NCBI RefSeq assembly: GCF_017583065.1
Contig: NZ_JAGEVL010000005.1
Location: forward strand, 186,001 to 250,000
Reading direction: 5' to 3'
From: Staphylococcus shinii
GTDB taxonomy: Bacteria; Bacillota; Bacilli; Staphylococcales; Staphylococcaceae
DNA: 64,000 nt
Within the stretch, counting starts at the first letter, position 1. Each line of letters starts with the position of its first letter. The notes under the pieces were generated by a model that worked only from the letters and a program-made list of their open reading frames with translations, did no database searches and was not told the origin of the DNA. A program made the translations under genes and the position numbers. This document shows positions 53,954 through 63,471 of this stretch, in pieces.

Positions 53954-54288
53954 AATAACGATGAGGTGTTAGTCGCTATAGATAGAGCTTTAAAATATTT
54001 CTTAATAATAAAAGTTGATGAGATATTTTATTGAAAGATAGTCGGCAAAGATAAACAAAATAAGTGATTTTATAGAGCGAGACACAAAATCAAAGTAACT
54101 TTTGGTTTGTGTCTCGCTCTTTTTTATGTATTAAGATATTGATAAAAATCCAGACTATGGAATAATAGAGTTAACTAAATTTTCAGACAAAAGAAGAAAA
54201 GCATGTATTATGCATTAATAACATTTAGGATTTATAGTGCCTTGGTTATTTTATAGCATAGTGTAGTTAAAATGGAGAGGACGTAAAA
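53954..54288. other. cidC-yfcC-like intergenic region
   Basis: 335 bases holding the cidC terminator (54074-54126). The remaining AT-rich sequence has no recognisable site. Confidence 0.5.
54074..54126 (+). terminator. Terminator of cidABC
   Basis: AGAGCGAGACACAAA / TTTGTGTCTCGCTCT perfect 15-base stem, T7 tail. Confidence 0.93.
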
Positions 54289-55683
54289 ATGATTAAAAAA
54301 ATATTTAAAAATAATCACTTAAAAACACCGCATACGTATGCACTATTACTCTTTATTATCATCTTTTCTAGTGTATTGACATATTTAATTCCTGCTGGTG
54401 AGTATGCAAGAGAGAAGAAAGATGGACAGACTTTAGTTATATCAGGTTCATATGAACAAGTTCAGCAACAAGGTGTATCATTCTTTGATATTTTTAGAGC
54501 TATACCAGAAGGACTAATTAGCGGGGGAGAAATTGTATTTTATATTTTTCTAGTCGGTGGTGCATTTGGAATTGTACGTAAGACTGGTGCATTTGAAAAT
54601 GGGGTAAATAAAGTAATGCAAACACTAGGTTCATATAAAGTGTTGATGATTCCTTTAACGATGACTATCTTTTCAATATTAGGTTTCTCAATAGGATTAG
54701 CAGAAGAAACGATTATCTTTGTTCCTATTGGAATTATTATCGCACGTACATTGGGGTATGACGCACTGACTGGTGCAGCAATGGTTATCTTGGGAGCGGC
54801 AAGTGGTTTTATCGGTGGGATGTTAAATCCTTTTACTGTAGGCGTGGCACAAACAGTGGCAGAACTACCTATGTTTTCAGGATGGGGGCTACGGACCATC
54901 ATTTATGTGTTTATTTTAACTGCTGCAATTACTTCCGTTATGTTATATGCACGTACTGTAAAACGCGACATGTCTAAATCTTTAGTATATGAATTGGAAC
55001 AAGTTGAAGGTTTCGATGACAGTGTGATGGAAGCAGCACGTTTTACAAAAAGACAAGCAGTTGGTTTAGGATTAATAGTCATGGTAATTATATTAAATGT
55101 ATATGGTATTTTTACGTATGGGTGGTCATTTAATGAAATGAGCGCTAACTTTATATTTGCTGGTTTGCTCGCTGGTTTCATTGGTGGCCTTGGATTAAAT
55201 GGTACATTTGATGCGATGATTGACGGAATGAAAGATATTCTGTTTGGCGCTATGATAGTTGGATTTGCAAAAGGTATTATTGTTATTTTAGAAAATGGTC
55301 AAGTTATTGATAGTATTGTGCATGGGATGACAACGTTACTTGCAGATGTACCATCTTCTTTAGTTATTATTGCTATGTTTATATTGCAGTTTATGCTCAA
55401 TTTCTTTATACCTTCAGGATCTGGCCAAGCCTTGACCACAATGCCTTTAATGGTACCTATTTCTGATTTGTTAGATATTAATAGACAAATTACAGTGTTA
55501 GCATTCCAATACGGCGATGCCATTAGTAATGTATTATTTCCAACGTCAGCTATTTTAATGGGAGCCTTAGCAGTAGGCAAAATAACCTATACACAATGGC
55601 TAAAATTTGCTTGGAAAGTCATTTTAGCTTGGGTTATCATATGTTGTATCGGTATGTCCGTTGCGCTTTTAGTTGGATATTGA
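54289..55683 (+). CDS. YfcC family membrane transporter
   Basis: 464 residues, about 11-12 helices. The family start ([26 protein letters not shown], shortened: LTYLIPAGEY), VGGAFGIVRKTGAFENGV and LNFFIPSGSGQALTTMPLM match the YfcC/arginine-ornithine antiporter-like superfamily (C4-dicarboxylate carrier related). Probably an amino acid or peptide carrier; substrate not established. GGAGAGGACGTAAAA before ATG. Between cidC and the glucose PTS, which fits a role under fermentative growth. Confidence 0.83.
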   Translation: MIKKIFKNNHLKTPHTYALLLFIIIFSSVLTYLIPAGEYAREKKDGQTLVISGSYEQVQQQGVSFFDIFRAIPEGLISGGEIVFYIFLVGGAFGIVRKTGAFENGVNKVMQTLGSYKVLMIPLTMTIFSILGFSIGLAEETIIFVPIGIIIARTLGYDALTGAAMVILGAASGFIGGMLNPFTVGVAQTVAELPMFSGWGLRTIIYVFILTAAITSVMLYARTVKRDMSKSLVYELEQVEGFDDSVMEAARFTKRQAVGLGLIVMVIILNVYGIFTYGWSFNEMSANFIFAGLLAGFIGGLGLNGTFDAMIDGMKDILFGAMIVGFAKGIIVILENGQVIDSIVHGMTTLLADVPSSLVIIAMFILQFMLNFFIPSGSGQALTTMPLMVPISDLLDINRQITVLAFQYGDAISNVLFPTSAILMGALAVGKITYTQWLKFAWKVILAWVIICCIGMSVALLVGY

Positions 55684-55740
55684 CGTGAATCATTTGGCGC
55701 AATGATATAAGCTTATACAAATTAAAATTCAAAATTTATA

Positions 55741-55769
55741 TTGTATATTTTATGAAAGCGTTATATAAT
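55741..55769 (+). promoter_or_regulatory. Promoter of glucose PTS gene with cre-like core
   Basis: TTGTAT (55741-55746), exactly 17-base spacer, TATAAT (55764-55769). The spacer holds ATGAAAGCGTTA, a cre-like half site, so CcpA may act here too. Confidence 0.65.
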
Positions 55770-55791
55770 GAAAAAAACATATCGTTACTTT

Positions 55792-55820
55792 GCGTGTTAC
55801 TGGTTAAGCAGGCATGAGCA
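55792..55820 (+). promoter_or_regulatory. Ribonucleic antiterminator (RAT) for GlcT
   Basis: GTGTTACTGGTTAAGCAGGC followed by ATGAGC closely resembles the RAT of B. subtilis and S. carnosus ptsG/glcA leaders, and it overlaps the left arm of the terminator at 55810-55866. Binding of GlcT would hold the RAT hairpin and prevent termination when glucose is present. glcT is not in this window. Confidence 0.85.
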
Positions 55821-55866
55821 AACAGAAAGACTATAGGGAATAGTCTGTTTGCTCATGCCTTTTTTT
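55810..55866 (+). terminator. Leader terminator overlapping the RAT
   Basis: AGGCATGAGCAAACAGA / TCTGTTTGCTCATGCCT perfect 17-base stem followed by T7, inside the untranslated leader of ptsG. Confidence 0.93.
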
Positions 55867-55913
55867 GCGCGTTAATAGCGATCAAATTATATTTTTGGAA
55901 GGGATGTTTTTAT

Positions 55914-57947
55914 ATGTTTAAAAAGCTATTCGGACAACTTCAGCGTATAGGTAAAGCTTTAATGTTACCAGTCGCTATTTTACCAGCTGCCGGACTATTG
56001 CTAGCAATAGGTACAGCTATACAAGGTGAGGAACTACAACACTATTTACCATTTATTCAAAATGCTGGCGTACAAAGCGTTGCTGAAATGATGGCCGGCG
56101 CCGGTAGTAGTATATTTGATAATTTACCAATGATATTTGCTTTGGGTGTTGCGATAGGTTTAGCAGGCGGAGATGGTGTTGCAGCAATTGCAGCATTTGT
56201 CGGTTATGTTATTATGAACAAAACGATGGGTGCGTTTTTACATGTGACGCCAGACAACGTTAACGATGCAGCAAGTGGTTACGCAAGTGTCTTAGGAATT
56301 CCTACATTACAAACGGGTGTATTTGGCGGTATTATTATTGGGGCGTTAGCAGCTTGGTGTTATAACAAGTTCTATAATATTTCATTACCATCTTACTTAG
56401 GTTTCTTTGCTGGTAAACGTTTTGTACCTATTATGATGGCAACCACTTCATTTGTATTAGCGTTCCCAATGGCATTAATATGGCCAAGTATTCAAACTGG
56501 CTTAAACGCATTTAGTGAAGGTTTATTAGATTCAAATACAGGGGTCGCAGTTTTCTTATTCGGATTTATTAAACGTTTGTTAATTCCATTTGGTTTACAT
56601 CATATTTTCCATGCACCGTTTTGGTTTGAATTTGGTGCTTGGAAAAATGCTGCTGGCGAAATAATTCACGGTGACCAACGTATCTTTATTGAACAAATTA
56701 AAGAAGGTAGTAATTTAACTGCTGGTAAATTTATGCAAGGGGAATTCCCTGTTATGATGTTTGGTCTCCCAGCAGCAGCTTTAGCGATTTATCACACAGC
56801 AAAACCTGAAAATAAAAAAGTAGTAGCTGGGCTAATGGGGTCAGCAGCTTTAACTTCTTTCTTAACAGGTATTACAGAACCATTAGAATTTTCATTCTTA
56901 TTTGTAGCGCCATTACTATTTTTAATTCATGCAATACTTGATGGTCTCTCTTTCTTAACTTTATATTTACTAGATATACATTTAGGCTATACTTTCTCAG
57001 GTGGATTTATCGATTATGTCTTGTTAGGTGTCTTACCTAATAAAACGCAATGGTGGCTAGTCATTCCTGTGGGGCTTGTCTACGCAGTGATTTACTACTT
57101 TGTATTCCGATTCTTTATCCTTAAATTTAAATACAAAACACCAGGTCGCGAAGATAAACAAGCGCAAGCTTCGAATTCATCTGCAAGCGAATTACCGTTT
57201 AATGTTTTAAACGCAATGGGTGGAGAAGAAAATATTAAACACCTTGATGCATGTATTACGAGATTACGTGTTGAAGTAGCAGATAAAAGTAAAGTGGATA
57301 CTGCTGAATTGAAAGCATTAGGTGCTTCAGGTGTACTTGAAGTAGGTAATAATATGCAAGCAATTTTTGGGCCTAAATCTGATCAAATCAAACATGATAT
57401 GTCCTTAATTATGAAAGGTGAAATCACAAAACCTAGTGAGACAACAATCACTGAAGAAGATGAGGAAAATACTGTTCAATTAAGTGAAGTCTCAGATACA
57501 GAAGTTTATGCTCCGGGGAAAGGACAACTTATTCCTTTATCAGAAGTGCCTGATCAAGTATTTGCTCAAAAAATGATGGGCGATGGTGTAGGCTTTATTC
57601 CAGAAGATGGAGAAATTGTTGCACCATTTGATGGAACTGTTAAAACAATCTTCCCGACAAAACATGCTATTGGCTTAGAATCTGAACAAGGATTAGAACT
57701 ATTGATTCATATAGGCATCGATACAGTTAAGTTAAATGGTGAGGGCTTTGAAAGCCTTGTGAATACTGGAGATACGATTAAGCAAGGACAACCGATTATG
57801 AAAGTTGATTTAAACTTTATTAAGTCTAACGCACCAAGTATCGTTACTCCTTTAATCGTAACCAATTTAGAAGATCGTATTATTGAAACGGCTGATGCGA
57901 AAAATGTAACTGTTGAAGAAGTAATTATGAAAATCACACAAAAATAA
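55914..57947 (+). CDS. ptsG: Glucose-specific PTS enzyme IICBA
   Basis: 677 residues in order IIC-IIB-IIA. The IIC part (1-415) has about 10 helices and the [12 protein letters not shown] motif. The IIB part (about 420-500) has the phospho-Cys in [11 protein letters not shown]. The IIA part (about 530-677) has the phospho-His in [14 protein letters not shown]. It takes up and phosphorylates glucose. Staphylococci carry one or two such proteins (GlcA/GlcB); which this is I cannot settle, though GlcT-RAT control is certain. GAAGGGATGTTT before ATG. Confidence 0.93.
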   Translation: MFKKLFGQLQRIGKALMLPVAILPAAGLLLAIGTAIQGEELQHYLPFIQNAGVQSVAEMMAGAGSSIFDNLPMIFALGVAIGLAGGDGVAAIAAFVGYVIMNKTMGAFLHVTPDNVNDAASGYASVLGIPTLQTGVFGGIIIGALAAWCYNKFYNISLPSYLGFFAGKRFVPIMMATTSFVLAFPMALIWPSIQTGLNAFSEGLLDSNTGVAVFLFGFIKRLLIPFGLHHIFHAPFWFEFGAWKNAAGEIIHGDQRIFIEQIKEGSNLTAGKFMQGEFPVMMFGLPAAALAIYHTAKPENKKVVAGLMGSAALTSFLTGITEPLEFSFLFVAPLLFLIHAILDGLSFLTLYLLDIHLGYTFSGGFIDYVLLGVLPNKTQWWLVIPVGLVYAVIYYFVFRFFILKFKYKTPGREDKQAQASNSSASELPFNVLNAMGGEENIKHLDACITRLRVEVADKSKVDTAELKALGASGVLEVGNNMQAIFGPKSDQIKHDMSLIMKGEITKPSETTITEEDEENTVQLSEVSDTEVYAPGKGQLIPLSEVPDQVFAQKMMGDGVGFIPEDGEIVAPFDGTVKTIFPTKHAIGLESEQGLELLIHIGIDTVKLNGEGFESLVNTGDTIKQGQPIMKVDLNFIKSNAPSIVTPLIVTNLEDRIIETADAKNVTVEEVIMKITQK

Positions 57948-58263
57948 TAACTGACATAAATAAAACAAAGAAAGCTCGAGGCATACTATGATATGTCGCG
58001 AGCTTTTTGTTTATTATCATGATAATGGTTTACAAAATTAAAAGTTCGTAATCAACGTTTAAATACAGGTTTTCCACTTATCATTGATTACGCGTTATCA
58101 TCAGTTATTTATATAAAGAATTGTAAGAAAAATATATTGTTCTTAGAAAAATAATTGCTTTGTTCTGTAGTTTATAGTGCCTATTTTGAAATAAAAGTGT
58201 TGAAATATTCTGAAATTGTAAATATCATTAGAGTTAACAAAAGAGAAAGTAGTGGGTGATGAA
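57948..58263. other. Intergenic region after ptsG
   Basis: 316 bases with the ptsG terminator (57970-58008) and a weak inverted repeat CGTAATCA (58047-58054) / TGATTACG (58085-58092), of unknown meaning. Confidence 0.5.
57970..58008 (+). terminator. Terminator of ptsG
   Basis: AAAGCTCGaG / CgCGAGCTTT hairpin with inner CATA/TATG pairing and TTTTT tail. Confidence 0.85.
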
Positions 58264-58821
58264 ATGGAATTTAAACCAGCAATGAACGTAATGCCAAAGG
58301 TATCATTGGTACCACCAGAATTAAACATGGCCGAACCACTATATCAAACTATTAAAGATAATTTTATACACTTAGCTCCATTTTTAGATTTTATAACAGA
58401 AGATGTGACAGTGGAAGATGAACGCGCATACTTAAAAATGATGATTCAGCAACATGCGGACAATAAAGCGAGATTATTCTTAATTTATTATGAAACAACA
58501 CTTATAGGTACTGTTGATTTACATAAAATAGATAATAGTAATCATAAAGCAGAAGTAGGTTATTGGATAGCTGAAGAATATACGGGTAAAAACATAGTAA
58601 CAAATTGTGTTAATCATTTATGTCATTTTGCGTTTGAAACGTTATCTCTTAACAAACTTATAATTAAAGCAGATGTTAGAAATATAGCCAGCAACAAAGT
58701 GGCTGAAAAAGCAGGATTTACTTTTCTAGCTACAGATGTAGAAGACATTTTTGACGGTGAAAATTATAGAGATATGAATCGGTATGTCCTATTAAAAAAA
58801 CAATTTGAACAGCAACAATAA
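58264..58821 (+). CDS. GNAT acetyltransferase (RimJ/RimL type)
   Basis: 185 residues. RimJ/RimL-like GNAT: GYWIAEEYTGKNIVTNCVNHLCHF includes the beta-strand 4 and acetyl-CoA loop region, then LNKLIIKADVRNIASNKVAEKAGFTF (shortened: VRNIASNKVAEKAGF). Usually acetylates the N-terminal amine of ribosomal proteins or other amines. The acceptor is unknown. ATG 58264 has GTGGGTGAT; an upstream GTG at 58252 is within it. It is 26 bases ahead of the VOC gene, so probably co-transcribed. Confidence 0.83.
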   Translation: MEFKPAMNVMPKVSLVPPELNMAEPLYQTIKDNFIHLAPFLDFITEDVTVEDERAYLKMMIQQHADNKARLFLIYYETTLIGTVDLHKIDNSNHKAEVGYWIAEEYTGKNIVTNCVNHLCHFAFETLSLNKLIIKADVRNIASNKVAEKAGFTFLATDVEDIFDGENYRDMNRYVLLKKQFEQQQ

Positions 58822-58847
58822 TAATTTGTTATTAAAGGGAGGAGTAT

Positions 58848-59369
58848 ATGTCACTCACTAGAGGTATTAATCATATAGGTTTAACAGTTCCTGACATTGA
58901 AAGTGCTACCCAATTTTTCAAAGAAGCTTTAGACGGAAAAATTGCGTATGATAGTCAGACTAAAGCAGAAGAGCCGCGAGGGGGTTCATATGTTGAACAT
59001 GTTTTAAATATTGAACAAGGGGCAGTAATTATTAAAAAAAGAATGATGGTATTTAATAATGGCCCTAATATAGAGATGTTTGAATTTAAACATGCTACAC
59101 AAAATAATCCAGTGTCCTTACAGGATATAGGATTTACACATATTTCCTTTTACGTAGATGACTTTGACAAAACACTTGCTCAAGTTAAACAAGCAGGCGG
59201 TTTACCTATCTCTGAGCCCCATGCTAATACGAGGTATGAGGATACGGCAGGCAATCAAACAGTTTATATTAAAACGCCATGGGGCAGTCTGATTGAGTTA
59301 CAAACAGTACCAAATGGCTTTTATTATCCAGAAAATAGTGAAGCAACCGTTTTTACACCTGACCCATAA
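58848..59369 (+). CDS. VOC (glyoxalase/bleomycin resistance) family protein
   Basis: 173 residues made of two beta-alpha-beta-beta-beta modules. Metal site residues: His in GINHIGLTVPD (about 8), Glu in IEMFEFK (about 79), His in GFTHISFYVDD (about 99) and Glu in SLIELQTVP (about 150): the full set for a metal-dependent VOC enzyme. Substrate not known. GGGAGGAGTAT ahead of ATG. Middle gene of a three-gene run with the GNAT and the desulfhydrase-like gene. Confidence 0.83.
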   Translation: MSLTRGINHIGLTVPDIESATQFFKEALDGKIAYDSQTKAEEPRGGSYVEHVLNIEQGAVIIKKRMMVFNNGPNIEMFEFKHATQNNPVSLQDIGFTHISFYVDDFDKTLAQVKQAGGLPISEPHANTRYEDTAGNQTVYIKTPWGSLIELQTVPNGFYYPENSEATVFTPDP

Positions 59370-59398
59370 ACGCATATGAGCATAAGGAGGAAAGAAAA

Positions 59399-60388
59399 AT
59401 GTTACAAAACAAATTAAACATAGCTAATTTAAACACACCAATTCATAAATTAGAACAGTTAAGTGCTGCTTTAAATAAAAACATTTATATTAAAAGAGAT
59501 GACTATACTGGAACTGAAATTTCTGGTAATAAGGTGCGTAAATTAGAATACACATTGCAATATGTTTTGGATAATGGTTACGATACAGTGATTACAACAG
59601 GTGCCATAACATCTAACCATGCAAGAGCAACTGCTGCATTATGTGCGCAGCTCAATATAACATGTTATTTAGTACTTCGAGGTAACATGGCAGAGTTTGA
59701 AGGTAATTTATTTTTAGAGGCGATGTTGGGCGCCCATATCCACATTATTGAGCCATCAGTTTCAAGAGAAGAAACAATGGAACAATTACGAACTGAGCTA
59801 GAAAAACAAGGGAAACATCCATTTACCATACCGGTAGGTGCTTCCGATTGGATAGGCACGCACGGTTATATCAACGCCTTTGATGAGGTTGTTGAACAAG
59901 AATCAGATATGAACGTCCAATTTGATTCCATAAATTTAGCAGTTGGTTCAGGTGGCACTTATGCAGGTCTTTGGTATGGTAATATAAGTCACGATTTAAA
60001 TAAAAATATCATAGGTTTCGCAGTCGATCAAAGTACCGATGCATTTAAAACAAAAATCATCGAAATATTAAATCATTTAGATGATAATATAGCATCATAC
60101 GAAACACTATTTATTAATGATGATTATATTGGTCTAGGTTATGGACAAGCCACAGATGAAGAATTGCAATTTTATATTGATATTGCCCAACAAGAAGGTA
60201 TTATTTTAGATCCGACGTACACTGGAAAAGCTTTTAGAGGCTTAGTAGAAGAAATTAAAGCTGGTAATTACGACGATCAAAATAATATTTTGTTTATTCA
60301 CACAGGCGGGTTACAAGGTTACACACAAGAGACAAGAGCACGTATTCAACAGTTACTTCCAGAAATCACAGACGATAAAAAGCAGTAA
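59399..60388 (+). CDS. D-cysteine desulfhydrase / ACC-deaminase family PLP enzyme
   Basis: 329 residues, fold-type II PLP enzyme. Lys that binds PLP in SGNKVRKLE (about 46), TTGAITSNHARATAALC for substrate carboxylate binding, GSGGTYAGL phosphate loop, and HTGGLQG near the C-terminus. Related to D-cysteine desulfhydrase (DcyD) and ACC deaminase; D-amino acid degradation is likely. AAGGAGGAAAGAAA precedes ATG. 29 bases after the VOC gene. Confidence 0.87.
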   Translation: MLQNKLNIANLNTPIHKLEQLSAALNKNIYIKRDDYTGTEISGNKVRKLEYTLQYVLDNGYDTVITTGAITSNHARATAALCAQLNITCYLVLRGNMAEFEGNLFLEAMLGAHIHIIEPSVSREETMEQLRTELEKQGKHPFTIPVGASDWIGTHGYINAFDEVVEQESDMNVQFDSINLAVGSGGTYAGLWYGNISHDLNKNIIGFAVDQSTDAFKTKIIEILNHLDDNIASYETLFINDDYIGLGYGQATDEELQFYIDIAQQEGIILDPTYTGKAFRGLVEEIKAGNYDDQNNILFIHTGGLQGYTQETRARIQQLLPEITDDKKQ

Positions 60389-60524
60389 TATAAGCATCAC
60401 TATTTTATTAATATATTAAGCTAGTGTATAATATTTGCATTTCATTTTGGTGCATTTTATTACTACTATACTTATAATATGAGATGTGGCACACAGTGTG
60501 AATATCTAAGGAGTGTAATGAAGC

Positions 60525-60929
60525 ATGACCGTTAGAAAATTGGTATCAGAAAAAGCAATAGAAGTAAATGGTTACGATATAGATGCGATGGGTATCGTAA
60601 GTAACATAGTATATATCAGGTGGTTCGAAGACTTACGTACAGATTTTATAAATCAATACATGCCTTATTCTGAAATGATGAACCAACATATTTCGCCAAT
60701 ATTAATGAAAACAACGGCAGAATATAAAACCCCTATAACTATACATGATAAGCCTAAAGGTCGTTGCTACATTGTAAAAGCAAGCAAATTGCGTTGGGAA
60801 TTCGAGTTCGAGATTGTGTCTGAAGGAAAAGTACATTGCTTAGGCTACCAAAACGGTACATTTTTTGATTTACAAAAACAAAAAGTGACAAAGTTACCTG
60901 AAGTCTTTCAAAATGTAGTTCAAGATTAA
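60525..60929 (+). CDS. Acyl-CoA thioesterase (4HBT hotdog family)
   Basis: 134-residue hotdog-fold protein. YDIDAMGIVSNIVYIRWFEDLR has the catalytic Asp region of YbgC/4-hydroxybenzoyl-CoA thioesterases (typical D-x-x-G-x-V-xxxxY). Hydrolyses an acyl-CoA thioester; substrate not known. AAGGAGTGTAATGAAGC precedes ATG 60525. Transcribed alone. Confidence 0.82.
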   Translation: MTVRKLVSEKAIEVNGYDIDAMGIVSNIVYIRWFEDLRTDFINQYMPYSEMMNQHISPILMKTTAEYKTPITIHDKPKGRCYIVKASKLRWEFEFEIVSEGKVHCLGYQNGTFFDLQKQKVTKLPEVFQNVVQD

Positions 60930-61052
60930 TATTATTTTATCAATATATGTGAACGGGGTTACGTATGATACAGGTAAGCAAAAATTTAACATATGACATT
61001 TAAACACAGCATAATAATATTCAATATATAAAAATGAAGGTGGTGTTCAACC

Positions 61053-61382
61053 ATGCAACAAATATTGGCAACGATAGATTCATTTCATGATTTTATAGCT
61101 CGTCATCCATTGGCTGTCATACACGTTATGAGAGATAATTGTAGTGTTTGTCATGCAGTATTACCTCAAATAGCGGACGTAGTGAAGGATTTTCCTAATG
61201 TTCCTTTGGGCATTGTTAATCAAAGTGAGTTAGAAGAGATAGCGGGTGAATTATCTATCTTTACTGTACCAGTAGATTTGATATATTTAGATGGGAAAGA
61301 AATGCATCGGCAAGGTCGTTTCATTGATATGCAACAATTTGAACACCAATTGAACTTAATGTATCAAAGTTTAGATAGTTAA
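61053..61382 (+). CDS. Thioredoxin-like protein
   Basis: 109 residues, thioredoxin fold with the redox motif CSVC (about 29-32) in place of CGPC, and cis-Pro in FTVPVDLIY (about 73). Cytoplasmic, no signal. Probably a reductase or bacillithiol-linked disulfide exchange protein; partner not evident. AAGGTGGTGTTCAACC precedes ATG. A thioredoxin-like gene lies between the ptsG and downstream genes in S. aureus too, from memory. Confidence 0.85.
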   Translation: MQQILATIDSFHDFIARHPLAVIHVMRDNCSVCHAVLPQIADVVKDFPNVPLGIVNQSELEEIAGELSIFTVPVDLIYLDGKEMHRQGRFIDMQQFEHQLNLMYQSLDS

Positions 61383-61494
61383 AATTTGATAAGCGTTTTT
61401 CTATATTTAGTCATATCTAATTGGGTAAATACATTCTTTTTAATACAGATTTCTAGCGGTTTTAATATAGAATTAAAATCTATGAAGCAAAAAT

Positions 61495-61540
61495 AATGAA
61501 GGAGGCTAGACATACTAATTGTCTTAGCCTCCTTCATTGT
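61495..61540. terminator. Terminator after thioredoxin-like gene
   Basis: AATGAAGGAGGCTA / TAGCCTCCTTCATT perfect 14-base stem plus ACA/TGT; no long T-run after it on the plus strand. It is about 115 bases past the stop codon; the 295-base gap holds nothing else. Confidence 0.65.
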
Positions 61541-61677
61541 ATTCACAGCTCCCTTTCTTTATATAGTTAAAAAAATAAATTGTCCATTATAAAAGAGTGG
61601 AAAATTTGATAAAAACTGTCATAATTATATTAAATAATGTATGATAAGAAAAATTCATAGTGCTAAGGGGGATGTTT

Positions 61678-62196
61678 ATGCGAATTGAAAGAATTTGTCC
61701 AAATGAAGCGGAAGCGCTGTATGATTGTATGAGAACAATTGATCAAGAGTCCCAATATATGCTTTATTTGCCAGATGAAAGAAGTTTCGATAAAGAACGT
61801 TTTATTGATGACATACAGCGCAATTTTTATATAGGGGTAAAGTCGGAAAATAATCAAATTTTAGGTTATTTATCAGTACATATTAGTACATTAGCTAAAG
61901 TGAGACATATTGGCTATATAATTACTGGATTAGTTAATGATTTACAACAACAAGGTTTAGCGACGCAAATGTTTGATGAAACTTTTAAATGGGCTAAGCG
62001 AAAAGGTCTTAGAAGATTGGAATTAACAGTTATTACTATCAATAAACCTGCTGTAAATTTTTATGAAAAGATAGGTTTTAAAATCGAAGGAATTAAACAT
62101 AGTTCTGTTTATATGGATGGTCATTATTTTGATGAATTGTATATGTCTATGATGTTGGATGAAGTCTATGAAGCTGAGACTGAAAATATATTGTAA
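61678..62196 (+). CDS. GNAT N-acetyltransferase
   Basis: 172 residues. GNAT motif A at RHIGYIITGLVNDLQQQGLATQMF (shortened: LQQQGLATQMF, the Q/R-x-x-G-x-G/A loop) and motif B with NKPAVNFYEKIGFKIEG (Tyr as general acid). C-terminal KHSSVYMDGHYFDELYMSMM is typical of SpeG/RimL-like members. ATG 61678 follows AAGGGGG at 6 bases; ATG 61672 is too close. Acceptor unknown. Confidence 0.83.
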   Translation: MRIERICPNEAEALYDCMRTIDQESQYMLYLPDERSFDKERFIDDIQRNFYIGVKSENNQILGYLSVHISTLAKVRHIGYIITGLVNDLQQQGLATQMFDETFKWAKRKGLRRLELTVITINKPAVNFYEKIGFKIEGIKHSSVYMDGHYFDELYMSMMLDEVYEAETENIL

Positions 62197-62315
62197 GTCT
62201 GATTATTAATTTTTAAAAATATCATAGTTAGCTAATGATATAGTTCCTTTTGTTAAAATTATTACTGGGTTTGTTATAAAATATATGTAATAGTAATAGG
62301 CAAGGAGGAAAAATT

Positions 62316-63290
62316 GTGATTAAAAAAATAGCTGCACTATCAAGTGTGACAATTGCCGCTTCATATCTATACGTAAAAGTAAGAGAAAAACGAAGTTATA
62401 AAAGTTTTTTACATGAATTAATGTTAAGAATCACTAATGCGAAAAGTCCATTTGAAAATGTTGAAAATGCACAAAAAAGTTTAGATGCTGTAAAAGAACA
62501 AACAAATGGGCTATATGATGGCACAGACTACCATTTTAAACATAAGATACAAGCGACAACAGTCCAGCAGTCTACAGTTTATACGGTAAATGCTCAAATC
62601 GATAGACAACAACAAGTCGTATTATATATCCATGGTGGTGCTTGGTTCCAAGATCCATTGAAATATCATTTTGATTATATCGATACGCTTGCAAGTGAAT
62701 TGAGCGCTAAAATTGTTTTACCTATTTACCCAAAAGTGCCACATGCTACTTATAAAGAGACATTTACATTATTGAAAGAAATATATGAAAACATTGTGAG
62801 AGAGGTAGAAGACCCTCATCAAATTATAGTAATGGGAGATTCAGCTGGTGGACAAATTGCTTTATCATTTGCGCAATATATTAAAATGCAAGAACTACCT
62901 CAACCAAGTAATATTATTATGATATCACCTGTACTTGATGGAACATTATCTAACCCTGAGTCTGTAGTTTATGAGAAAAACGATCCGATGTTAGCTAGAG
63001 AAGGGAGTAAGTTTTTCTTAGAATTATGGTCTGGAGACTTACCATTAACAGATTGGCGTATTTCTCCTATGTTTGGAGATTTAGAAGGACTTGGACATAT
63101 TACATTAGTCATTGGCACTAAGGAAACGTTATACCCAGATGCACTTAAACTCTCGAATATGTTGAATAAACAAAATATAGCACATGATTTTATACCTGGG
63201 TATAATTTGTTCCATATTTATCCAGTGTTTCCAATTCCTGAAAGAGCACAAGTAATAACAAAATTAAAGCAGATTATTAAGAAATATTAG
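62316..63290 (+). CDS. Alpha/beta hydrolase (HSL-type lipase/esterase) with N-terminal anchor
   Basis: 324 residues. Hydrophobic N-terminus (about 5-20) suggests membrane attachment or export. Oxyanion motif HGGAW (about 105-109), nucleophile GDSAGGQ (Ser about 173), Asp in YPDALKL and His in FHIYPVFP (about 300). Hormone-sensitive-lipase family esterase acting on short-chain esters. Start GTG 62316 after AAGGAGGAAAAATT. Confidence 0.87.
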   Translation: MIKKIAALSSVTIAASYLYVKVREKRSYKSFLHELMLRITNAKSPFENVENAQKSLDAVKEQTNGLYDGTDYHFKHKIQATTVQQSTVYTVNAQIDRQQQVVLYIHGGAWFQDPLKYHFDYIDTLASELSAKIVLPIYPKVPHATYKETFTLLKEIYENIVREVEDPHQIIVMGDSAGGQIALSFAQYIKMQELPQPSNIIMISPVLDGTLSNPESVVYEKNDPMLAREGSKFFLELWSGDLPLTDWRISPMFGDLEGLGHITLVIGTKETLYPDALKLSNMLNKQNIAHDFIPGYNLFHIYPVFPIPERAQVITKLKQIIKKY

Positions 63291-63370
63291 CACTATAATT
63301 AATAGACGTATTTTAATTTAATAAGAGCGTGATAAAGCTTGAAAGCTCTAAAATGTGTATAAAATATAAT

Positions 63371-63428
63371 AAAGAAGTGAGCTAACAGTCTAATACTTCA
63401 TTTAGACAAGTTAACTCACTTCTTTTTA
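63371..63428. terminator. Bidirectional terminator
   Basis: AAGAAGTGAGcTAAC ... GTCTAA / TTAGAC ... GTTAACTCACTTCTT, two-part stem with TTTTT tail between convergent genes. Confidence 0.85.
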
Positions 63429-63471
63429 ATTGATTATTAGAATAAATCATATAGTTAATAATATATTAATT

